A stretch of 11,618 nucleotides of DNA, from the NCBI GenBank assembly GCA_900772035.1, contig CAAGQE010000177.1, forward strand, positions 1-11,618. The letters run 5' to 3'. How positions within the stretch are numbered: position 1 is the first letter of the stretch; the number at the start of each line of letters is the position of its first letter. Positions 6,497 to 11,618 of the stretch are shown in pieces. The translations under genes were made by a program, and so were the position numbers. The DNA comes from Candidatus Gastranaerophilales bacterium (GTDB lineage Bacteria > Cyanobacteriota > Vampirovibrionia > Gastranaerophilales > Gastranaerophilaceae). The notes under the pieces are model-generated. The model made no database searches, had not been told where the DNA came from, and saw only the letters and a program-made list of their open reading frames with translations.

Positions 6497-6985
6497 ATGG
6501 GTAATTCCGAGAAGAAAAATTTTGGAAAAAACAAAACGTTTGTTTCTTCTGCCGTGTTGGGGCAGTACGTTCCCGTGCATAAGGTCGACAAAAACAAACC
6601 TGCGGAAAGTTCAAAAACTACCGCACCTGCGGAATTGTATACTCCGAAATTTTGCGTTTACGACGGCGATTACCTCGGAAAAAATTCTCAAATAAGCAGA
6701 AAAGACCTCTACGGAAAAATGAGAGGAAACTTTTGGGATTTTTTGAAACTCTTGTTCTTCAACCTGCCGATTATTGAGTTTTTGTTTTTGAAAATAAGAC
6801 AAGCTAAAATCAGAGAATCCATCTCGACTCTCGACAATATTAACGAGGATGTTGACAAACTCGTTAACTATTTTGAGGGCAAAACTGTCGTTAATGAGCA
6901 AAAATATCAAAAAATATGCGAAGAATTGATAAAAGCAAATAACATTCAGGCTAAAATCAAAAAAGAATTTTTGGACGAATTTTAA
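6497..6985 (+). CDS. Unknown protein with one hydrophobic segment, upstream of ftsZ
   Basis: I do not recognise this 162-aa protein. The first 75 or so residues are polar and Lys/Ser/Pro-rich and look disordered. A hydrophobic, partly amphipathic stretch (FWDFLKLLFFNLPIIEFLFL, 79-98) follows, then a helical charged tail (101-162) with heptad-like Leu/Ile/Val spacing. It could be a monotopic or single-pass protein with a cytosolic coiled coil; it has no N-terminal signal peptide. GAGGG at 6487-6491 precedes the ATG by 5 nt. A small inverted repeat, CTTGT/ACAAG (about 6473-6487), sits just before this site. It lies alone between metW and ftsZ. Position next to ftsZ hints at, but does not show, a cell-envelope role. 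Confidence 0.72.
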   Translation: MGNSEKKNFGKNKTFVSSAVLGQYVPVHKVDKNKPAESSKTTAPAELYTPKFCVYDGDYLGKNSQISRKDLYGKMRGNFWDFLKLLFFNLPIIEFLFLKIRQAKIRESISTLDNINEDVDKLVNYFEGKTVVNEQKYQKICEELIKANNIQAKIKKEFLDEF

Positions 6986-7035
6986 TTTTTTTTATTAAAT
7001 TTCAATAACATTTCTTTGCAAATTTTTTTTTTCGC

Positions 7036-7067
7036 TTTACTATTTTTTATATTTTCAATAGTATATT
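7036..7067 (+). promoter_or_regulatory. Candidate ftsZ promoter
   Basis: In the AT-rich block before the leader hairpin, TTTACT (7036-7041) could be a -35, with TAGTAT (7059-7064, 17-bp spacer) or TATATT (7062-7067) as -10. The region is so AT-rich that other pairings are possible. It would give a leader of about 110 nt containing both hairpins described below. Confidence 0.35.
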
Positions 7068-7094
7068 ATTAAAAACGGTTAAGAAGAATGGTTG

Positions 7095-7151
7095 TAATAT
7101 CCCTGACAAGCCGTAAATAGTGAAAGATAACCCACTTTGGCAGGGGTGTTA
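7095..7151 (+). promoter_or_regulatory. Long structured hairpin in the ftsZ 5' leader
   Basis: Positions 7095-7105 pair with 7141-7151 in an 11-bp helix (two G-U wobbles). After one A-G mismatch, CAA (7107-7109) pairs with TTG (7137-7139), then AGTG (7119-7122) pairs with CACT (7133-7136) around a 10-nt loop, leaving a 9-nt bulge at 7110-7118. No T-run follows, so it is not an intrinsic terminator. It lies 33 nt before the ftsZ ATG. A cis-regulatory RNA or a small RNA is possible; I match it to no known class. Confidence 0.5.
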
Positions 7152-7154
7152 AAA

Positions 7155-7179
7155 TAGAACGAATATTTTGGAGGTTCTA
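7155..7179 (+). promoter_or_regulatory. Hairpin enclosing the ftsZ ribosome binding site
   Basis: TAGAAC (7155-7160) and GTTCTA (7174-7179) are exact complements, with a 13-nt loop. The ftsZ Shine-Dalgarno GGAGGT (7170-7175, 9 nt before the ATG) spans the loop and the 3' arm, so the folded form would partly hide it. The stem is short and AT-rich, so it may be marginal alone, but it stacks only 3 nt after the larger hairpin. Confidence 0.4.
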
Positions 7180-7184
7180 AAAAA

Positions 7185-8474
7185 ATGTACGAAAATTATA
7201 AAGACGACGATTTGAGTCCGGCGGTAATTAAGGTTATCGGTGTCGGCGGTGGCGGCGGAAACGCTGTAAACCGAATGATAACAACGGGCATGCAACGTGT
7301 CGACTTTTGGGTTATGAATACAGACTTGCAAGTTCTTAAATTGTCAAAAACCGAACCCGACCACAGAGTCCAACTCGGCGCTAATTTGACAAACGGTTTG
7401 GGAGCAGGCGGAAATCCGGCTATCGGTGAAAAAGCGGCTGAAGAAAGTGAAGACGAAATCACGGCGGCACTTGATGGCGCAGATATGGTTTTCATTACGG
7501 CAGGTATGGGCGGCGGCAGCGGCACGGGTGCTTCACCTGTTGTTGCTAAAATCGCAAAAGATTCGGGCGCTTTGACAATTGCCGTTGTTACTAAGCCTTT
7601 CTCTTTTGAAGGTAAGAGAAAAATGAACTTTGCTAACGAAGGCTTGAGCAAACTCAAGGCTGAAGTTGACGCAATCATCGTTGTTCCGAACGAAAAATTG
7701 CTCGAAGTTGCCGGTCCTAAGGCAACTTTGGTAGACGCTTTCTCATTGGCAGATGAAGTTTTGATGCGTGGTGTTCAAGGTATTTCCGATATCGTTGCGC
7801 TCCCAGGTGTCGTAAACGTTGACTTTGCTGACGTTAAGGCGATTATGGAAGACTCCGGTACAGCCTTGATGGGTATCGGTATTCAAAGCGGTGAAGGCAG
7901 AGCCGTTCAAGCTGCTACTGCTGCTATTAACTCACCTCTTATCGAATCATCATTGAAGGGCGCAACAGGCGTTATCGTTAACGTTACAGGCGGACCTGAC
8001 ATGACATTGAGCGAAATCAACGCTGCATCACAAGTTATCCAAAAAGAAATTGCGGACGATGCAAGTTTCACATTTGGTGCTGTTATTAACGAAGACGTTA
8101 TGAGCCAAGGTGAAATCCAAGTTACGGTCATTGCAACAGGTGTTGAATCAAGAGCAAACAACGTTGAAAAAGACAAAGGTATCAAATCACTCGATATCAA
8201 CGCTATTTTCGGTGGCTCAAAAGTAAACCAAGGCGGACCTTCATTAATTCAAGGTAACGCTAACGCAGTTCCCGCAAACAACCAAGCACAAAATGTTGCA
8301 CCTGCTCCGATGCAAGGCAACGGAATACAAGGCAACGGAATGCAAGGCAACGGAATGCAAGGAAACGGTATGCAAGGCAATGGTCTCCAAGGCAATGCTC
8401 CGAGACCCAGAACAGGCGAAATCGACTTAACAAGACTCGACATCCCTGATTTCTTGCAAAAACCGCAACAATAG
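7185..8474 (+). CDS. ftsZ: Cell division protein FtsZ
   Basis: FtsZ is the tubulin-like GTPase that forms the cytokinetic ring. The 429-aa protein has the N-terminal VIGVGGGGGNAVNRM, the segment FWVMNTD (41-47), the signature GMGGGSGTGASP (107-118) and the T7 synergy loop NVDFADV (211-217; N211, D213, D216) that completes the GTPase site of the next subunit. The globular core ends near residue 325. A variable linker follows, holding six MQGNG-like repeats (376-405), then the conserved tail peptide DIPDFLQK, which binds partners such as FtsA, SepF or ZipA in other bacteria. FWxxNTD and GLGAGGNPAIGEKAAEES recall cyanobacterial FtsZ. The signature has Ser where most FtsZ have Thr (GGGTGTG). A strong GGAGGT precedes the ATG. 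It is monocistronic, with its own leader and terminator. Confidence 0.98.
   Translation: MYENYKDDDLSPAVIKVIGVGGGGGNAVNRMITTGMQRVDFWVMNTDLQVLKLSKTEPDHRVQLGANLTNGLGAGGNPAIGEKAAEESEDEITAALDGADMVFITAGMGGGSGTGASPVVAKIAKDSGALTIAVVTKPFSFEGKRKMNFANEGLSKLKAEVDAIIVVPNEKLLEVAGPKATLVDAFSLADEVLMRGVQGISDIVALPGVVNVDFADVKAIMEDSGTALMGIGIQSGEGRAVQAATAAINSPLIESSLKGATGVIVNVTGGPDMTLSEINAASQVIQKEIADDASFTFGAVINEDVMSQGEIQVTVIATGVESRANNVEKDKGIKSLDINAIFGGSKVNQGGPSLIQGNANAVPANNQAQNVAPAPMQGNGIQGNGMQGNGMQGNGMQGNGLQGNAPRPRTGEIDLTRLDIPDFLQKPQQ
8310..8399 (+). repeat. Six-copy 15-bp tandem repeat in the FtsZ linker
   Basis: Six in-frame 15-bp units based on ATGCAAGGCAACGGA run from 8310 to 8399 and encode MQGNG, IQGNG, MQGNG, MQGNG, MQGNG and LQGNA. 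Units 1 and 3 are identical, unit 2 differs by one base, and units 4-6 diverge increasingly. Because the unit is a multiple of three, copy-number slippage would change linker length without breaking the reading frame. Confidence 0.95.
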
Positions 8475-8490
8475 TTCAATCGAAAAATAA

Positions 8491-8520
8491 AAAGAGCGAC
8501 AGAAATGCCGCTCTTTTTTT
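8491..8520 (+). terminator. Intrinsic terminator of ftsZ
   Basis: AAAGAGCG (8491-8498) pairs with CGCTCTTT (8509-8516). After one A-C mismatch, CA/TG closes a GAAA tetraloop (8502-8505), and a run of T follows to 8520. It ends the ftsZ message and shows that the next gene is transcribed separately or by readthrough. Confidence 0.88.
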
Positions 8521-8579
8521 GTGCAAAAAATCATTGTTTAAAAATATTAAAGAAATCTGATTTTGTGCCGATAAATAGC

Positions 8580-10361
8580 ATGAAAGGTTTTCAAATAAAC
8601 ACGATGGAAATAGGTAACAATATCCCGAAAATCAATAATATCGGGATGAACAAGAGCATTAAACAAGCAAAATCGGCTGCGGATAATCAAAGCATGCCGA
8701 CAAAAACTTATGCTGCCTATCCGTCGGGACAACTTTTGAAAGCGATGTTTGTTTCTGCAAAGCCGATTGACGAGCAAAAACAAAATCTTGAGACACTTAA
8801 AAAGACTTCATTTGCGGAAAATTTAGAGGATTATGAGTTCGACGCACTTTCCAATATGATGAAGTCCGACAATAAAAATTCAAAAGCAGCAAACGGTTTA
8901 ATCGGTTTAATCGAGGACGGTTCGGTCAACAAGCGCAGTATTTATTATTCGAGCAGACATTCGGATATTCAGCCAAATATGACAAACGATATCAAACTTA
9001 TGCAACAGGCAAAAGTGAAAGGAGTTCCCGTTGAAGATTTGATTGTGCCGAAATATGCTGATAAAGCCGAAGCGGTGAAAAATGCCCAAGTCGGTGATGT
9101 TTATAATGTCGGCGACGAAAAAAATGTTTATATCAAAACGGACGATGAAAATTCAAAACAATTGAAGTTTGACAAAGAAACTTATATGAAACTTTTCCCG
9201 CCCGTAGAAAGATTTGCGGTCGGACAAAGCCAAATCGGCGACTGCTATTTGGTTTCAACTCTTGATACTTTGTATCAAAACCCCGAAACCAGAGTGAAAA
9301 TTTTAGATTGCTTTGAGCAAGACGGAAAAGATGTTAAGGCAAAACTTCCAAACCATGAAGAAGTTGTTGTTGCAAAGGATTGCAAACTTTTAGAACAAAC
9401 AAAAGACAATCCCCAAGAAAAGATTTATATTAAAGGCGCGGAAGGTTTGAGAATACTCGAACACCTGTATGCGGGTGTTCGTACCGAAAAAACTGCCCAA
9501 CAGGCAAAAAATCAAACTTACGATAAAATTGACGACACGGTCTTTAATCAACTCGATTACGAAGATGACCAAAAATTTTATACCGATGCAAAACATGGCT
9601 CGAAAGACAGAATTGCCCGTTCGAGAGCGGAACTTGCATATCTCAAAAACGGCGGTAATATCCCCGAAGCAGCAGGCTTCACAAGGGATGAAAGAATTGC
9701 AACTTTAGAAAAAACCATTGCGCAAGAACAAAAAAATGTCAGATACTACAACAGAAAATTAAGAACGGAAGCCCCAAATACCGACGAGGCTATGGGCAAA
9801 CAACTCGAAAGAAAAGATCAGTTGTATGAAACTCTTAAAAACCCTGAAAACTTCTGGGCTGAAATCGACGAAAGCAGATTTCATGTTGTGGGCAACGACG
9901 ACGATTCTTATGCCGATTCGTTTTTTGAATTGGTTGAGGACGAAAACGGTGTAGTTCTTGACGGAATGAAAGAAAAACTTCAAGCATCAAATAAAAACTT
10001 CCAAAACGTCAGAGCAATGTACCGCGAAGCAGGTCTTGCAAATGAAATTTTCAAAGAGTTTGATATGCCTTCTTATTGTATTGAAACAGAGGAAGACGAT
10101 TTTGATGCCGCTGTAAAAGAACAAATCGAAAACGGTGCGCTATTCTCGGCAACTTCCGAATTTGAACTTGATAACGAGGAAGAACTTACTCACGATTACA
10201 ACATCGCGACAGGTCACGCATACGGTGCAAAACCTTACGTTAATGATGAAGGAGAAGTTAGAATTGTTATCGTAAATCCTTGGAACACGACATTTAGCAC
10301 GGATTTGTCCTCGGAAGAATTTAGAAAAAACTTCTCAAGCCTGACTTATGCGGTTAAATAA
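8580..10361 (+). CDS. Calpain-family (C2) cysteine peptidase-like protein
   Basis: The protein is 593 aa from the ATG at 8580. GQSQIGDCYLVSTL carries the calpain Cys (C222) with the oxyanion Gln six residues before it (Q216). GHAYGAKPY supplies His (H546) and VIVNPWN supplies Asn (N566), so the Cys-His-Asn triad is complete, in the right order and in family-typical contexts. About 324 residues separate Cys from His, roughly twice the classical calpain core, the extra being charged and helical (about 310-460). The first 200 residues are a polar region of unknown fold. No signal peptide, TM segment or calcium-binding domain is recognised, so the location is unclear. The frame is open upstream to an ATG at 8505, but that lies inside the ftsZ terminator. 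The ATGs at 8580 and 8604 both lack a good ribosome binding site. Substrate unknown. Confidence 0.82.
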   Translation: MKGFQINTMEIGNNIPKINNIGMNKSIKQAKSAADNQSMPTKTYAAYPSGQLLKAMFVSAKPIDEQKQNLETLKKTSFAENLEDYEFDALSNMMKSDNKNSKAANGLIGLIEDGSVNKRSIYYSSRHSDIQPNMTNDIKLMQQAKVKGVPVEDLIVPKYADKAEAVKNAQVGDVYNVGDEKNVYIKTDDENSKQLKFDKETYMKLFPPVERFAVGQSQIGDCYLVSTLDTLYQNPETRVKILDCFEQDGKDVKAKLPNHEEVVVAKDCKLLEQTKDNPQEKIYIKGAEGLRILEHLYAGVRTEKTAQQAKNQTYDKIDDTVFNQLDYEDDQKFYTDAKHGSKDRIARSRAELAYLKNGGNIPEAAGFTRDERIATLEKTIAQEQKNVRYYNRKLRTEAPNTDEAMGKQLERKDQLYETLKNPENFWAEIDESRFHVVGNDDDSYADSFFELVEDENGVVLDGMKEKLQASNKNFQNVRAMYREAGLANEIFKEFDMPSYCIETEEDDFDAAVKEQIENGALFSATSEFELDNEEELTHDYNIATGHAYGAKPYVNDEGEVRIVIVNPWNTTFSTDLSSEEFRKNFSSLTYAVK

Positions 10362-10366
10362 TTTTT

Positions 10367-10807
10367 ATGGCAAATGTTGACAAAGATAAGCGTGCAAAAA
10401 AATTGTTTGAGGATGGATATAACTGTTCTCAATCGGTATTTTGTGCTTTTTGCGAGGATTTTGGCATTGATTTTGAAACAGGTTTGAAACTCTCCTCGTC
10501 CTTTGGGGGCGGAATGGGTAAACTCAGAGAGGTTTGCGGCGCTGTTTCCGCTATGTTTATGATTGCTGGGCTGAAATACGGCTACACCTCGAACAATGAC
10601 GACGAGGCAAAAGCGGCACATTATAAACGTATTCAGAATTTGGCGGAAAAGTTTAAGGAAAAATACGGTACAATAATCTGTCGAGAACTTTTGGGTCTTG
10701 ATTCTGACGGTTACATTCCAGCAAAAAGAACCCAAGAGTATTATAAAACCAGACCTTGCGGGGACATTGTCGCTTATGCCGCAAAAATAATTTCTGACGA
10801 AATATAA
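10367..10807 (+). CDS. C_GCAxxG_C_C family protein (putative redox-active cysteine protein)
   Basis: The 146-aa protein has the family's conserved cysteines and glycines: YNCSQSVF (C20), SSFGGGMGKLREVCGAVSAM (C57 in the CGA motif), ICRELLG (C105) and RPCGDIV (C131). Two extra cysteines are present (C26, C29). Members are small proteins often found with redox or metal-related genes and are thought to use disulfide/thiol chemistry or bind a cofactor; the biochemical function is not established. There is no membrane segment beyond the moderately hydrophobic AMFMIAG stretch. It starts 5 bp after the calpain-like stop, with no Shine-Dalgarno, so coupled translation with that gene is likely. Whether the pair shares a function is unknown. 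Confidence 0.88.
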   Translation: MANVDKDKRAKKLFEDGYNCSQSVFCAFCEDFGIDFETGLKLSSSFGGGMGKLREVCGAVSAMFMIAGLKYGYTSNNDDEAKAAHYKRIQNLAEKFKEKYGTIICRELLGLDSDGYIPAKRTQEYYKTRPCGDIVAYAAKIISDEI

Positions 10808-10823
10808 AATTTTTATTAATATC

Positions 10824-10852
10824 TTGGTCTTTTTCTTTTTTTGTAATATTAT
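10824..10852 (+). promoter_or_regulatory. Candidate pckA promoter
   Basis: TTGGTC (10824-10829) and TATTAT (10847-10852) are separated by 17 bp in the 104-bp gap before pckA, giving a leader of about 53 nt. The -35 is a weak match; the -10 and the spacing are good. Confidence 0.45.
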
Positions 10853-10900
10853 TAAGTGTGAAACATACACATAAAATTTTTTTAAATAGAATTACATAAA

Positions 10901-10906
10901 AGGAGA
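10901..10906 (+). promoter_or_regulatory. Strong ribosome binding site of pckA
   Basis: AGGAGA sits 5 nt before the ATG at 10912 and confirms the start of the gene that runs off the window. Confidence 0.8.
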
Positions 10907-10911
10907 AGTTT

Positions 10912-11618
10912 ATGGAAACTTACGGAATTGAAGAATTAGGTATTATCGGACCGAAAGCCGTATATCGTAATTTGACTCCTGCTCAATTGACAGAAGCAGC
11001 ATTACGCAGAGGCGAAGGTACTCTCGCAAATAACGGCGCATTGGTTGTTACAACAGGAAAATATACCGGTCGTTCACCTAAAGATAAATTTATCGTTGAT
11101 ACAGACGGTGTTCACAACGAAATCGCTTGGGGCAAAGTTAACCGTCCGATTTCAAGAGAAAAATTCAACGCTATTAAAGGCAAAATTACTGCATACTTAG
11201 AAGGCAGAGAAGTATTTATCTTTGATGGTTTTGCAGGCGCTGACAAAAAATACACTCAAAAGTTCAGAGTAATCAACGAAATGGCAAGCCAAAACATGTT
11301 CATTCACCAATTGTTGATTCGTCCGACAGCAGAAGAATTAAAAGAATACGGTGAACCTGATTACACAATCCTTTGTGCTCCGGGCTTCAAATGTGACCCC
11401 GAAGTTGATGGTGTAAATTCGGAAGCATGTATCGCAATCGACTACGAAGCACACATGATTATCATCTGCGGTTCACAATACTCAGGCGAAATCAAGAAAT
11501 CAGTATTCGCAACTATGAACTATGTTATGACGAAGAAAGATGTTCTTCCTATGCATTGCTCGGCAAACATGGATCCTGAAACAAATGAAACGGCTGTATT
11601 CTTCGGTCTTTCTGGTAC
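10912..11618 (+). CDS. pckA: Phosphoenolpyruvate carboxykinase (ATP), 3' partial
   Basis: ATP-dependent PEP carboxykinase interconverts oxaloacetate plus ATP with PEP, CO2 and ADP, linking the TCA-type acids with gluconeogenesis or, in reverse, acting in fermentative CO2 fixation. About 235 residues are visible. They include TTGKYTGRSPKDKFIV (48-62), with R53 in the position of the substrate-binding Arg, a MASQNMFIHQLLIRPT block (124-139), and MHCSANMDPETNETAVFFGL (214-233) leading into the kinase-1a P-loop. The window ends within GLSGT, before the P-loop Lys. The gene has its own AGGAGA site and a 104-bp upstream gap with a candidate promoter, so it starts a new transcription unit. Codon use is biased in a way expected of a highly expressed metabolic gene, as in ftsZ. 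Confidence 0.97.
   Translation, partial: METYGIEELGIIGPKAVYRNLTPAQLTEAALRRGEGTLANNGALVVTTGKYTGRSPKDKFIVDTDGVHNEIAWGKVNRPISREKFNAIKGKITAYLEGREVFIFDGFAGADKKYTQKFRVINEMASQNMFIHQLLIRPTAEELKEYGEPDYTILCAPGFKCDPEVDGVNSEACIAIDYEAHMIIICGSQYSGEIKKSVFATMNYVMTKKDVLPMHCSANMDPETNETAVFFGLSG

Noticed and set aside
7196..7678. 160-residue minus-strand frame inside ftsZ
   Set aside because: It is antisense to the most conserved part of FtsZ, and its proline-rich composition is a by-product of Gly codons on the other strand.
8527..8564. AAAATCA/TGATTTT inverted repeat before the calpain-like gene
   Set aside because: It is short, AT-rich and widely spaced, so it is expected by chance in such sequence; I found no convincing promoter with it.
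8505..8579. Upstream in-frame ATG for the calpain-like protein
   Set aside because: This start lies inside the loop and 3' arm of the ftsZ terminator, with no ribosome binding site, so a message starting downstream of the terminator could not include it.
10346..10870. 174-residue minus-strand frame over the C_GCAxxG_C_C gene
   Set aside because: The opposite strand encodes a recognisable family with conserved cysteines; this frame shows no motif and no ribosome site.

Overview
The window reads as a chromosomal segment of a low-GC, uncultured-type gut bacterium. FtsZ has cyanobacterial-like wording (an FWVMNTD segment and a GLGAGGNPAIGEKAAEES block). The calpain-like protein and the codon use resemble Gastranaerophilales/Vampirovibrionia ('Melainabacteria'). 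This placement is an inference from motifs and composition, not a search result.

Positions 1-1425 look like the end of a prophage or prophage remnant on the + strand. They hold the tail of an unknown gene, a small one-TM holin-like protein, an Amidase_2 (PGRP-fold) endolysin overlapping it by 4 nt, and a small excisionase-type HTH protein closed by a strong intrinsic terminator (1431-1457). Positions 1461-3429 (minus strand) hold a compact PHP-domain phosphoesterase followed by rmuC. A 52-bp divergent spacer with a palindromic -10 (ATTATAAT) separates them from the + strand operon.

Positions 3482-6428 (+) form one tightly packed operon: a polytopic membrane protein, a 72-aa zinc-ribbon protein, metX and metW, with gaps of 3, 11 and 2 bp. 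metX and metW are the homoserine O-acyltransferase and its usual partner in methionine synthesis. An orphan gene with one hydrophobic segment (6497-6985) follows. ftsZ (7185-8474) comes after a 199-bp leader that holds a long predicted hairpin and a second hairpin around the Shine-Dalgarno. ftsZ carries a six-copy 15-bp tandem repeat in its C-terminal linker and ends at a clear terminator.

Positions 8580-10807 hold a large calpain-family (C2) cysteine peptidase with Cys, His and Asn all present and an unusually long Cys-His spacing, then a C_GCAxxG_C_C-type redox-cysteine protein 5 bp downstream. From 10912 to the window end is the first 235 residues or so of ATP-dependent PEP carboxykinase (pckA), cut just inside its P-loop.

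Most of the window is housekeeping. The parts that look least explained are the ftsZ leader RNA, the calpain-like protein, and the membrane/zinc-ribbon pair in the met operon. I see no tRNA, rRNA, CRISPR array or IS element. No gene-free stretch exceeds 300 bases; the longest is the 199-bp ftsZ leader.
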